A stretch of 64,000 bases of DNA from Panax quinquefolius (Eukaryota > Streptophyta > Magnoliopsida > Apiales > Araliaceae), in the NCBI GenBank assembly GCA_020205615.1, contig CM035161.1:3774526-3838525 (forward strand), given 5' to 3'. The notes beneath the pieces were generated by a model, which had not been told where the DNA came from, made no database searches, and saw nothing but the letters and a program-made list of their open reading frames with translations. Shown here in pieces: positions 1 through 10,320 of this stretch (its first letter is position 1; each line of letters begins with the position of its first letter). The position numbers were made by a program, and so were the translations under genes.

Positions 1-430
1 CCTTAATTAGCCCAAATTGTATACTCTTACCCATATTTGTAAATGAACTCGGGAGCTTCTACAAATAATATAGACAATACTTAAATGACAATATTTTTAT
101 AAAAAACGTTATTATATTTTTTTTTATAACGCTTTTTAACAAAACATTATAAATACATCTAAAAAAAACTTTATGAATTTAAGGTTATAAAGTGTTTTTT
201 AAACAAAACGTTATCTTTTAGAAACACACGGAGTTATGTGCTAGGAGTCGGGTAAGAAAAAAAAAACACGGAGGTTTTATTTGTTCCTTCTCCTTTTCGA
301 AGTCCTCAAACTCTCCCAGTCTACTCTGGTAAATCTCGTACCCAGACATATCTAACTCCCTAAATCTCATTGCCAACCATATCTCTCTCCTTAAATGTCT
401 CATATCCACCCTTAATATCTTATAGAAGAG

Positions 431-645
431 CCTAAATCTCTCATACCGAGTCAAGCCCTAATCGCACATAGGAACTGCATCTGATGGGAGTCGAAATCAG
501 TCGAAATCAGTCGGTGGAGGATTTTAGGACCGGAATCAGCCTAAATCTCTCATACCAAGTCAAGCCCTAATTTTGATGACAGAGGGTTTAGATCTGCATC
601 TGATGTAAGGCGGAATCATTCGGTGGGGGATTTTAGGAGCGGTGG
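431..645. repeat. 109 bp tandem duplication
   Basis: The block starting CCTAAATCTCTCATACC at 431 recurs at 540 in the same orientation. Both copies end in a GGTGG-GGATTTTAGGA-CGG segment. The copies differ by several substitutions and small indels. It lies inside the CACTA element, just before a CAG/GTACG splice-donor-like site near 689, so it may belong to a captured 5' untranslated exon. Confidence 0.7.
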
Positions 646-1467
646 AGGGGGCGAATCGTTCAGACTCACGACGAACTTGGAATTGTCAGGTACGTTTTCT
701 TTTGTCTTTGATCTGTGTTTTAGGCTTAGTATTAACTATTGTTTGTTTGTTTGTTTTTGTTTCTTTTTCTTCTTTTTGATTGTGATAATTTCAGATAGTG
801 TGAATCTCTGTCAATGATTCGATAATTAGGTAACTTTTTTTCTATGTTATATTTGTTCGAGCGCCATTCCATTTTTTTTTTCTTTAAAAAAAATTTATTT
901 GCTGGTAATTTGACTATGAGTTTGATTTTATGAGTGGAGTCGAACTTTTTGCAGGAGATGATGATATCTTTGTGAGTTTTCCAGATTGCTTCTAATGTGG
1001 GATGTTGTGAATGTTTTGCACTACTTAGGTATGTAATTGGAATCTCTCTGTTCATAAGTTCTAGGAATGGGTGATACAGTAGATGGCAACCTCTTTTTTG
1101 TTTCAGTGGTTGCATCATTGTCGAATGGTAATGCAAATACTTTAGTGTAGTGACTGACCGTATTGTATGCTCTAGCTATGTATATCGAATGTTTTGTTTT
1201 GACTACATGAATTTCTATCTTGTGGAAGTAGATCACAATACTTATTCCACTCTCTTTCCTTTCTGTTTTTGGTTGAGGACATTCAAATTATTGTGCTGTT
1301 TGTTTAGCCTTACTAGTCATCTTGGTTAAATTGTGGAAATTCTTTGGCTATTTTAACATGTGTTCTGGTTAATTTATTGATTAAAATATTGAAGCAGTCC
1401 TCTGATTTTGCTAACAATTTAATTTCTATAGGTTCTCATGTAGGTCTATTTATATTTTGTCATTTAG

Positions 1468-1542
1468 AAGAATGGATGGCAGTTTACTGAGTGCCAAAGG
1501 TCTACAGTTTTGGATGCCCAAGGCCAGAATCAGAATTTGAAG
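1468..1542 (+). pseudogene. Exon-like segment of unidentified captured gene
   Basis: A 75 bp segment, open in one frame for exactly 25 codons, is flanked by a pyrimidine-rich tract ending TTTAG and a GTGAAT donor, which is the layout of a phase-0 internal exon. The peptide (includes NGWQFTECQRSTVLDAQG) looks protein-like, but I do not recognise the family. It lies among other captured exons in the CACTA element on the same strand. Confidence 0.35.
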
Positions 1543-1680
1543 GTGAATGGTTCCCATTCTTTCCTCCTCATACCCCCCCCCCCCCCAAGGATCAGGTTGA
1601 CTTTCCCCTTTTCAGTTTTAATTGTGGATGGCAAAATCCAAATCGTCGAGGTGAATGTCCCCGGTGCCCACCCCTTCCTT

Positions 1681-1830
1681 CACTAGTAGAAGAATGTTAC
1701 TCTGATGTAATCTAGATTTTGTAATGAGGTGTCTTCTAAATTCTTATATGGAACTTCCTACACTAGTAGAAGAATGTTACTTTGATCTATTCTAGATTTT
1801 GTAATGAGGTGTCTTCTAAATTCTTATATG
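1681..1830. repeat. 80 bp tandem duplication
   Basis: CACTAGTAGAAGAATGTTAC begins at 1681 and again at 1761. About 70 bp following each start are nearly identical. The duplication lies inside the CACTA element. An interrupted poly-C run of about 15 bases sits just upstream (around 1572-1586). Confidence 0.8.
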
Positions 1831-2470
1831 AATTTAAAGAATTGTTTTTTTTAATACTATGGAAAGTAGCTGCTTTGTTATATATATATTTTTATATTGT
1901 TATATATATATTTTGTTTTTGGCTGTCCATATGTTTGTAGTGCGATCTAAATGAATGATTTCGAATTTTATTTTGATTTCCAAAAATATGACATGTTAAT
2001 GTCAGTAATATAAACAAAAAAAAGTATTAAGATAGAGTAGTTTTTTCTTGTAATGAAAGCATTTATCTTATGCTGAGAAAACTGAAAAAGAGGTCATAAA
2101 GCTGGAATGTGCAAGAATTTGCCATCTTTTCTTTTAGAGTTGCAGACAGATTATTTGCATAAAGATTATTATACTGTTTAGACATATTTTACATTATGCA
2201 GGCATGATATTCTGTATTTATTTGTGTCAGGACTCAGGATAGAAGATATTGAGCATTAGAAGAGGAATTCTACTTGATTGAGGATGTTCAGGAATCCGTG
2301 AGCATTATCCGATGCCAGATAACACTTGCTTCCCATATTTTGAAATATTTTCAATTTTTAAGTTGAAGTAGTTGATATATTTGTTGCCAAATCTAATCCA
2401 TATCTTCTTCATTAAGTAGCACCTAACTGCAGTCAATTTTTAGTTAAGTCCCACTTGATGCACTATACGA

Positions 2471-2653
2471 CTACTGTTGAATGCCTTTGTGAACCATTTC
2501 ATTGTTGCTTGCCAGGAGTTCCTGATGTGTGGAACGAAATTCTTTTTTCATATCTGCTTTCACAGAATTGATCTGAGCTCCCAATATTTGAACACACTTT
2601 GGTATGCAAATTTCTACTGCGTTCCCACATTTACCGCTTGCTTTTTTGTTCAT
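2471..2653 (-). other. Minus-strand open frame of unknown origin inside the CACTA element
   Basis: A 60-codon open frame with a lysine/glutamate-rich, possibly helical second half. It is opposite in orientation to the recognised captured exons. It could be a further captured exon or chance. Nothing in it identifies a family. Confidence 0.15.
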
Positions 2654-2727
2654 TCTGACTTTGATTTATGTCAGACATTCAGGATTAGACTGTTCTTCAT
2701 TTCTACTTTCCATTTCCTCCTTGCACA

Positions 2728-2818
2728 GGTCTGTTCCAGAAGACTGAGTTAAAGGTTTCAGCTCATTGCTGTGACGGTTGCAAGAAGAACGTTAAGAAGG
2801 CTTTACGAAGTATAGAAG
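2728..2818 (+). pseudogene. Captured exon of a heavy-metal-associated (HMA) domain protein
   Basis: The frame reads LFQKTELKVSAHCCDGCKKN and continues VKKALRSIEG. This is the first beta strand, metal-binding loop (C-C-D-G-C) and first helix of an HMA domain, of the type found in plant HIPP metallochaperone-like proteins. It is preceded by a pyrimidine tract ending TGCACAG and followed by a GTATGG donor, so a complete exon with its splice sites was captured. Only this one exon is present, so no functional metal-binding protein can be made from it. Confidence 0.75.
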
Positions 2819-3097
2819 GTATGGAACAATGGTTCGAAGATTTGTTTGGATTATTACACTCATCTAATCATTTAGGAGTATAATTTATTGATGACTTACT
2901 AAATTCATTTCATTGCATTTCTTACCATTCGATAGTTCTATATTGAATTGCATATTAGAGCTCCCTTGAGGTTATCTGTATCTTGTGATTGCCATAAACA
3001 TCAATTTTATGTTGCCTGTTATCATTTGTTTATTGCAAATTCTTGTTGAGCCACTTTCTGGGAAATGGTTTTATTTTATTTATTTATTTTATTTAAG

Positions 3098-3246
3098 GTT
3101 TTGAGAAGCCCTCTGCAATACAGCAACGGGGCATTGTTCCATTCTGAAAGGGACTTGATGTTATTCAACAGGCACAATCTGGTACTGGTAAAACAGCAAC
3201 GTTCTGCTCTGGAGTTCTGCAGCAACTTGATTACAGCTGTGTTCAG
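3098..3246 (+). pseudogene. eIF4A: Captured eIF4A fragment, N-terminal part (Q motif and motif I)
   Basis: After an intron end (ATTTAAG) the frame reads GFEKPSAIQQRGIVPF, then a stop in place of the expected cysteine, then [20 protein letters not shown] and on through SGVLQQLDY. This is the DEAD-box Q motif and the Walker A motif (AQSGTGKT) of translation initiation factor 4A. The in-frame TGA and the lack of downstream motifs next to it show it is a dead fragment. Confidence 0.85.
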
Positions 3247-3318
3247 CAATACTGAATTCAGACTGTTTTCCACTTTAAAGTGGATTCATGTTTTCTAACG
3301 TTCAACTTATTCTTGTTA

Positions 3319-3501
3319 GATCTATATGATATATTTCAGTTGCTACCACCCAAAATTCAGGTTGGGGTTTTCTCCTGAGGCTCTTGAAATCACAAGGAAA
3401 TTCATGAATAAGCCTGTGATCTATATGAGACTTTAGCCATTACCCAGAGTGTTCTATTTGTTAACACCAGGCGCAAGGTTGACTGACTCACTGACAAAAT
3501 C
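3319..3501 (+). pseudogene. eIF4A: Captured eIF4A fragment, central part, with internal deletions
   Basis: Three blocks of eIF4A follow one another: DIFQLLPPKIQVGVFS, PEALEITRKFMNKPV, and DLYETLAITQSVLFVNTRR. A small frame-shifting deletion removes the SAT motif (motif III) between the first two. About 30 residues are missing between the second and third. A TGA replaces tryptophan before LTDKI. The blocks keep the order of the native protein, so this belongs to the same capture as the upstream fragment and has since lost pieces. Confidence 0.85.
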
Positions 3502-3530
3502 TGCAATCTGCTTTTGTTATAACCATACAG

Positions 3531-3581
3531 GCCAATGTTTTCAAATCGAAGTCAGGAGCTTGTGCTGCATTCCTTGGGGAG
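3531..3581 (+). pseudogene. Captured short exon of a plant beta-galactosidase (GH35)
   Basis: A 17-codon segment reads ANVFKSKSGACAAFLGE, bounded by CATACAG and a GTAC donor. The FKSKSGACAAFL block is characteristic of plant GH35 beta-galactosidases, downstream of the catalytic domain. Only this exon is present. Confidence 0.65.
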
Positions 3582-3771
3582 GTACTTTTTTAACCTTCTT
3601 CTTCCTTCAAATGGTTATGTTTCTATCCCGATAGGCAGTCTTGTTTTCACTAGCCATGTATGTATTACCAGTTACATGCGGAATATGTACCTTTCCATAT
3701 ATATACTACTAGTTTTCACTAGCCATATGGCCCATATATGTATTTTCAGTAATTGATTTGTTGATGAGCAG

Positions 3772-3909
3772 GTTGATGACAAGTACCAATACATGTGTGA
3801 GAACAAAGATAACAAGGTCCATGGGTGGATATGCCTCGACCCTCCCGTGGGTTTCTGGCAAATTACACCCTCTAATGAGTTCAGGACGGGTGGACCTCTC
3901 AAACACGAC
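3772..3909 (+). pseudogene. Captured fragment of rhamnogalacturonate lyase
   Basis: A 46-codon open segment includes DKYQYMCENKDNKVHGWIC and DPPVGFWQITPSNEFRTGGP, a conserved stretch of plant family 4 rhamnogalacturonate lyases (pectin-cleaving, secreted). An acceptor-like GAGCAG precedes it. The similarity breaks off after KHD, where the next captured piece begins. No catalytic function can remain. Confidence 0.8.
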
Positions 3910-3942
3910 CAATTTGCATAGAGCTCTTTGTCAGAAAGTGCA

Positions 3943-3984
3943 ATGGCCAAACGCGAGCTGTCTAGCACATTAAAGAACTTAAAG
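3943..3984 (+). pseudogene. Captured first coding exon of an MPP6-like protein
   Basis: ATG begins MAKRELSSTLKNLK and is followed directly by a GTAC splice donor. This matches the N-terminus I associate with plant M-phase phosphoprotein 6 (exosome-associated) homologues. The block is short, so the assignment rests on 14 residues. It joins the lyase fragment through about 33 bp of probable captured 5' untranslated sequence. Confidence 0.5.
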
Positions 3985-4369
3985 GTACAACAGTGGCCAC
4001 CTTTGACTGCTAGCTTTTGTGGAGCAATTATTTTTTGTGATGAAAGGTCTTTAGTACCAAAATCTTTTCCTGAAACTTTCACAAACGGCTGGTTGTTAAG
4101 TTGGTAGCAAACATTACAATATTTGCTTCTTCAGTGTAATTTATATTGAAAAGTGAATTTGAGATGTATATATGGATAGTTTGGTATATATTTTGTGGAT
4201 GTAGTAATTTAAAACTGTAAACAAATGGTATTATTGGGATGTATTTTGAATGGTTGATATATTTTGGCTTTAAATTTAAATGAGAATTTAGACTTTTTAG
4301 CTATATATCACAAGATTTAGATATCATATGCAGTGCGTTAGAATGTAGGTGAACCACAAATTTTAATTT

Positions 4370-4682
4370 ATTTTTTTAATCTACAACATTTTAAAAACGT
4401 TGTGTAAATGTGCTTAAACGTTGTCTGATATATTAAACAACATTTTTATTCAGAAAATGTTGTGGAATCATACCTTCTACAACGTTTTTAAGCATCTGCT
4501 AATTTTTGGATAACAAATCTATAACGTTTTTTTCTTAAAAACGTTGTGTAATGTGTTTAACTACAACGTTTTAAAAACGTTGTGTAAGGGTGTCAAATAG
4601 ATAACACCCTTAACCACGACGTTTTTCTGACTGAAATCACAACGTTTTTTCTGCGTTGTCTATTTACTGTTTTGTAGTAGTG
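4370..4682. repeat. CACTA right subterminal repeat array and terminus
   Basis: Several direct and inverted copies of an approximately 12 bp motif (AAAACGTTGTGTAA and its complement) lie within the last 310 bp, ending in the CACTA terminus. A sparser, more diverged set (AAAACGTTAT, AAAACATTAT) lies at about 105-215 near the left end. Subterminal arrays of this kind are the transposase binding sites in CACTA elements. Confidence 0.7.
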
Positions 4683-4825
4683 AGCCCACTCTCCCTTCAC
4701 CAAATTGATTAATGAGATCCCCATCAGCAGATGTTGAAAAGGATAGGTCCAATGCTTTTAATCTTTCAGCTGATGCAACCTGTGACCCAAATTTTGGTAA
4801 GTTCATAATCCTCGGTTCCAATTCA
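4683..4825 (-). pseudogene. Candidate host exon interrupted by the CACTA element (gene unidentified)
   Basis: Read on the minus strand, this stretch is an open frame of roughly 45 codons with ordinary protein-like composition (it includes KFGSQVASAERLKALDLSFS). It stops exactly at the CACTA end. The frame continues without a stop across the element into 53-31, where it meets a consensus 5' splice site (TATGG then GTAAGA, minus strand). This is what an insertion into a coding exon with an AGC duplication would leave. I do not recognise the protein family. The open frame is short, so chance cannot be excluded. Confidence 0.35.
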
Positions 4826-6190
4826 AACAAAAGTTAAGAGCAACACTTGATTCGCCACAAAGCCAGCCAAATCTGTGCTCCTCACTATCATGGATTCCCT
4901 CCCAAATCAAGGCCCTTAAAACATATGTTACCCAGAATTAGATCGCAACATATCATTCCTTTACAAAGGTCATTAGCAAATATGATGATAAGTCTCTTTT
5001 ATCAGAAAGGAGTTATAGATTATGTATGCATCTATTAGTGGCAGCGATTGATCAAAGTATCAAACCTACACCTAAATAACTATACACAACAACCACAAAT
5101 CTATAGTTATGGAATAAGGTACATTTTTTAGTGGCAGCGATTGATCAAAGTATTTTTGTACTTATCTCTTACTCTTGCATAAGGGAAAGATCGAAGTAAG
5201 CAAGAATATGACAAGATTGGCCCAGATATTGTACTCGATTCAATAATCCACTTCATTTAAATTTAAAATAATTAACTTGTTTTAATTTAAACTATTCAAA
5301 GAGTTGCGTGTGCAATTAATGTAACGATATAATAAGAGTTTTATCAAACTTTTAAGAAATTAAAAAAAAAAAAAAAAAAAAAAGGACGAAAATTTTAATC
5401 TATTACACCTTCCTACAAAATGGTACTCCAACTAAGATAACTATTGACTATTCTGTTGGCTGGTTGTAAATTTTTGTTACTCCATTTCTTAATTTGATAT
5501 GGACAGACAAAACATGGAGTTAATTAGTCCGGACTCCAGAATACCGTACGTTAACGAGACCTGCAGATCTGTAACCATGCTGATTCTCTTAAATTAATTT
5601 TTTTAAAAATAAATATTGCTTTTTGAACTGAACGGAACGGAACGGAGAAGAATAAAAGTACTTAAATTGGTATGAAAATGTAGGTAGGTAGGTAGTATAT
5701 ATTTATTCCGTGCATGTGAAGTTATCCATTAATTAATTCCCACCTTGAAGATTGTGATGGCAATTAGATTCATAAATCTAACAGGTCACCTAACAAACAA
5801 TACATATATATATACAACGTGTCACCAACCTATAATTATGCTGGAGGTAATTAGACTATATACTTACTTATAATAAAAATATACAAGATCATAATAACAT
5901 TAACAGGAAACAGGATTTTTAATTATGCGTGCGTGCGTATGTACGTACGTACCAATAGTTTAATTTTGTACGTATCAATAGAGAAAGCTAGATAATTAAT
6001 TTATATATATAAATGAGTTTAATTTATAGATCGTAGAGTACTGATATGTTTTTCTTTTTCATTCGTTAATTAGTAAGTACGCATAAGATTATTTTTTAAA
6101 TCAAATCGTGTATATTATGGACAACGCACAGTCATGTATTTTTATAATTTTATTCACATATTTACTTAAAATTAATTTTGAGACAGAATT
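4826..6190. other. Intergenic, no gene seen; simple repeats
   Basis: AT-rich sequence without a supportable gene. It holds a 24 bp direct repeat (AGTGGCAGCGATTGATCAAA starting near 5037 and 5131), a poly-A run around 5360-5383, TAGG microsatellite repeats near 5683-5696, and a GCGT/ACGT run near 5930-5952. Confidence 0.6.
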
Positions 6191-6202
6191 TTTGTACATA
6201 CA

Positions 6203-6210
6203 TATATAAG
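6203..6210 (+). promoter_or_regulatory. Probable TATA box of the DUF1223 gene
   Basis: TATATAAG lies about 220 bp before the start codon in an otherwise featureless AT-rich stretch. It is followed about 35 bp later by a CT-rich leader with eight TCC repeats (6305-6328), typical of plant 5' untranslated regions. Confidence 0.5.
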
Positions 6211-6425
6211 AGTTATAGAGTAAGAAACAATTGTTGTTAGCATTTCCTACGCCAACTTTCTCTCTCCACCTCTCTCTCATCCCTCACCTTATACTCTCCT
6301 TTCTTCCTCCTCCTCCTCCTCCTCCTCCATTCTTTGTTTCAACCAAAAGAGAGTAACGTAAAACTAACACCCGCGCGCTGCCTGTAATTTTCTATCCTTT
6401 TCACCGGTAGGGACGACGCGTCGTA

Positions 6426-7828
6426 ATGGGGCGTGGTCTCTTTTCCTGCTTCGGCAAACGCTCCTCCCACGACAACTCCTACGAGAACGCCACCGCAGAC
6501 ATCTCGTCGGAGGAGCAGAGGAGGGGAGGAGCCGTGGTGGTGGAGCTCTTCTCGTCTCAGGGCTGCGCCACCTCGCCGGAGGCGGAGCTGCTATTCTCTA
6601 GGGTGGGGAGGGGCGACTTCAACCTGGAGGTGCCGGTGATCTTGTTGGCCTACCATGTGGACTATTGGGATTACATGGGCTGGAAAGACCCGTTTGGGAG
6701 CAGCCAGTGGACGGTCAGACAAAAGGCCTATGTGGAGGCCCTAAATCTAGATACCATGTTCACGCCTCAAGTTGTGGTCCAAGGTCAAGCCCAATGCGTT
6801 GCCAATGAACAGGATGCTTTGTTATCCTGCATCGCATCCGCACCTAGATACGCTGCTCCAACGTTTCAGGTTAGTACCTAACTACCTATGGCTATACTCC
6901 TACCCTACTAAATGTTTAAATCCGTTAATTCTGTATTTGGGACAGTATCGTTTAAATATTTGATTGGATCCGTTTCGACATAATAATCTTCATGATTAAT
7001 TTGCTATATTAATAACATAAGAAAATTAGGTCATCCAACAAATTAAATATTCCCCATTGTGATCAACTAAACAAATTAATTAATCTTTACTAATAATTTT
7101 GTCTTGGAAAAATAAGATTCTATAAAATAGTTGGAGCCAGCATGTGGTGTTGTAACAAAGTCAAGCAATATTTGTATTGTTTTAAAAGAGAGAGAGAGAG
7201 AGATAGAGACACAATTTGTATATTTCTGAATGTATGCGACCAACCACAACACGTACTTAATTTTCAATAATGTTTTTATATTATTATGAAAATTATAATA
7301 TAAATTATACTATAATAAACTTGTATTTACTTCCAAATTTAATAGGCTCGTTTAGTTTTGCATAGACCCAATAAATAACAAAAAATAATTGTATTCTTAT
7401 ATATGGATTCCATCCATAATTTTACATGTATAAGAAAATGGACATGATATGTGAGTGTGATATTATAGGCAACATTCGAAAGGCCATCTCCAGATTCTCT
7501 GCAGGTCTCTCTAACAGGAGCTCTGAGGAATAAGGTGGATAATCATGGTGGGGATATAATGGTTGCACTTTATGAGAGCGGCTTGGTGACCGACTGCCCA
7601 AATGGAGCCAACAAAGGGCGCGTCCTGGCAAACGACTTCGTGGTTAGGAGGCTCCAAAAGCTCAGCACCGTCAAAGACATCTCTGCCAAGAAGACAATCT
7701 CAGGAACCCTCAACTTCCCCCTGTGGGAAAGTTTTGATAGCACCAAATGTGGTGTTGCAGTCTTTGTTGAGAATGCCTCTCATCGTATATTTGGTTCACA
7801 CAACATTCAGTTGCCCGATAATCTATAA
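6426..7828 (+). CDS. DUF1223 thioredoxin-like protein, two exons
   Basis: Exons 6426-6869 and 7469-7828 join in phase 0 (CAG/GTTAGT donor, TATTATAG/GCA acceptor) to give 267 residues. Near residue 40 the motif VVVELFSSQGCATSPEAELL matches the family signature around the thioredoxin-like active site, and HVDYWDYMGWKDPF a little later is the second conserved block. Family members usually have two cysteines in the active-site motif. Here the second position is serine (C-A-T-S), so ordinary dithiol chemistry is doubtful. No signal peptide or membrane segment is visible, and the first 35 residues are polar and unconserved in appearance. The function of plant members is not established. The gene stands alone between the CACTA element and the VAP gene, and looks intact and clean. 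Confidence 0.88.
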
Positions 7829-9874
7829 ATTTTTTATTTTTTTATTTTTAATAACCACCTTTGTTTGCTTTTATTGTTTTTAAACTTGGAGATTGGAAAG
7901 CTTTGTCTGTTTAATTAATTCATCGATCAAATTCTGGACCATCATCATTTGGTCCTTATTATATGTACAAGCTAATTACACTTCTGTTACATAAAGTACT
8001 ATTAAATTCATAATTCAATTTAACCCCCAATTTCAGAATTCAACCAAAATTGACCGGAATACCATACCCCCACAAGAATCCGATTAGATTTTGTGTGTTT
8101 AATAACAGTTGACCGTATAAATACATAGTTTGACTTAATTTAAAAAATGGCTATTTATAGTTTCGTCACATTAAGTACCACCATATTCATGATTTGACCC
8201 TAAAGGAAAAAAATTAAAATTATAAATATAATAATTTTTAGCCCTTTAAAAAAAGTAACTAATAACGTAAAAATACGGTATAAAATTATAAAAACAATTT
8301 AAAATTATAAATATTTATAAATACAATTTGTAAAATTTAAGTTGTGATATAATTTTTTAAAAATTTAAGACGTAAAATTTATAATTTATGATATAATTTA
8401 TAATTTGCAAGATTTAAGTTGTAAAATTTATACATACAATTTGTAAAATTATAGATACAATTTTAAAATTAATTTTTTGTATAAATACAATATATGTATT
8501 AACTACTCGTTTGTTTGAAGAATAAAATGAAAAACGGGCTGAAAAAAAGTGTTGTTAAATAAACTAATTAACTACTATTTGTTTGAAGAATCTTTTAACT
8601 AAATAAAACAACTCACTTTTCAAATTAAAGCGCTAAAATTTTCAAATTTGAAGGAACAAAACAATTTGAATTGCCAAAGAATCTGGCTTTCATGTGGGCG
8701 GGAGAGTGGGGAATTAAATCCAATTTCAAAGTTGAGAATAAAATTAAATTAAGGGTTTTCATTGAATGAGAGCAGAGATACAGAAGTTGCAAAACATATA
8801 CATACATAACAGCTGCTTACCCCAAGAACTCAAAAAGGCATCCATCCTCAACTCAAGGATTCCTCTTTATTAACCCTCCCTATGTTTCTCCAAACTCGTT
8901 TCATAAACATTCACAGACGTGGTGTCAAATGTACTCGGAAACAAATTAAGGCTGTCGTCTAGCCTTTTAACTTTTCCCTTCGACATTACATGTTGTCATT
9001 ACATGTCGTCTTCCCTCTCTCTCTCTCTCTGATCAATGGTACCATACTGCCACCATGCTGTCCTATCTTTGCCCTTGCTTTCATGTCACTTTCTATATCA
9101 TCCGCAACTGTCACGAAATTAGTAAGGCTATGCTTGGAACTTTTGGAGAAAGGGAAGAAGGAAAACAAAATGGAGTATCTTCTTAAAAACCAAAATCCCA
9201 CCTCCTAATGAACACACTTTTAGTAAGGCTATATAGCACTGTATGGTTTGACTTCCATTTATTAAAAATTGTAAGAAATAAATATTCTCACAAGTAAAGC
9301 AATTATTTTCACAACATCTCCTCCTGCCATGAATAATTCATAAGTTGATTTTTTAACTTTTCTATTTCATTCATTTTTTATTTTATTTTTTTCGAGAGAG
9401 CTTTTGAATATCAATATTTTCTTGTGAGGATAACAATACCAAAATATAAACAGAGCAGCACGGCAAATATCCAAATTAAGAGGAGACATACGTTTTGAGT
9501 AGCCTTAATTATGGGCTATGGCCGCGAAGACAATAATCTTGTTATCCTGAAATTTGCAAAACACGCATTTGTAGCAGTACATCTGTCACAAGGACATATT
9601 ACTATTGTTTATCACTTGCTACTAACTTCCTGAGGATGTTACAAGTGATAGAAGTAGTCTTGTTTACAATAATCTTTGCCCTACGACGACAATTTCATTT
9701 CAGGTAACATAATTTTGAGTTGGACATGAACCATTTTCTCGGTAGACGAAATCTGATAGATAAAAGAATAAATTTTGAAAGCCAGAATGCAGATTTTATT
9801 TGCAAAAGTCATTACACGAATAACCAAACAGACCAAGCCAAACACTTTGTCATGCCAAGAGCTAATCTTACAAA

Positions 9875-9930
<56 letters not shown>

Positions 9931-10320
9931 TCAGGAATCAAGAATGATTGTATCTACTTTAACCATAATAGCACAAAATACCCAACCCCTCCCCCTCTTT
10001 TTCCTCTCCAACACACTACTACAGGATTTCAATGCATTTCTGCCTGTGAGCCATGCACATTGATTTAGCTGATGTTTACAACGCTACACATTATTTTCAT
10101 TTATAAACAAACTCAAATATCTACAAGGGTTCCAAAAACTAGCCTATTTGTCAACATCTGCTTATCTCACAAATAGTGACAAAAGATTACATTACTGTTC
10201 TCCACAATGACCTCCCCTTTCTCCACCCCACAGAAGGAACACAAGTATATAGTGGCCGGATGTGAACCAAGATTTCTACTCTGGCAAAAGAAGCACTTAA
10301 CAACAGAAGAAAAATGTTCT
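7829..10320. other. Intergenic region, AT-rich, no gene seen
   Basis: No coding region is supported. The stretch 8210-8480 is made of degenerate AAATTATAAATACAATTTG-type repeats. A (CT)8 run lies at 9015-9030 and a long (AT)n at 9877-9928. The last few hundred bases before 10320 should hold the 3' untranslated region of the minus-strand VAP gene. Confidence 0.6.
9877..9928. repeat. (AT)26 microsatellite
   Basis: An uninterrupted run of 26 AT units, bounded by AAAGA and CTTCAGG. Confidence 0.95.

Larger units (their letters stand above)
57..4682 (+). mobile_element. CACTA-type DNA transposon carrying several host-gene fragments (Pack-CACTA)
   Basis: The right end reads TTTTGTAGTAGTG, the reverse complement of a plant CACTA terminus. 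The left end at about 57 (TTCTACAAA followed by a TAGACAAT segment) matches the inverted right end, except that the first bases (CAC) are missing. AGC occurs just outside both ends (54-56 and 4683-4685), as expected for the 3 bp target duplication of this superfamily. Short motifs of the type AAAACGTTGT and ACAACGTTTT recur near both ends, typical of CACTA subterminal repeats. No transposase was recognised. The interior holds exon pieces of at least five host genes, all on the + strand and several with intron sequence and splice sites retained, so capture was from genomic DNA. Non-autonomous mobilisation by a related element is inferred. Confidence 0.75.

Noticed and set aside
732..1236. Minus-strand open frames of 134 and 71 codons in the CACTA element
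   Set aside because: Low-complexity composition with a lysine run from poly-T, and no splice or family evidence.
8986..9208. Paired open frames of about 71 codons on both strands
   Set aside because: Centred on a (CT)n microsatellite, with mutually antisense frames, no conserved motif and no gene context.
9681..10068. Open frames on both strands with long Ile-Tyr repeats
   Set aside because: They are translations of the (AT)26 microsatellite, with no other protein-like content.
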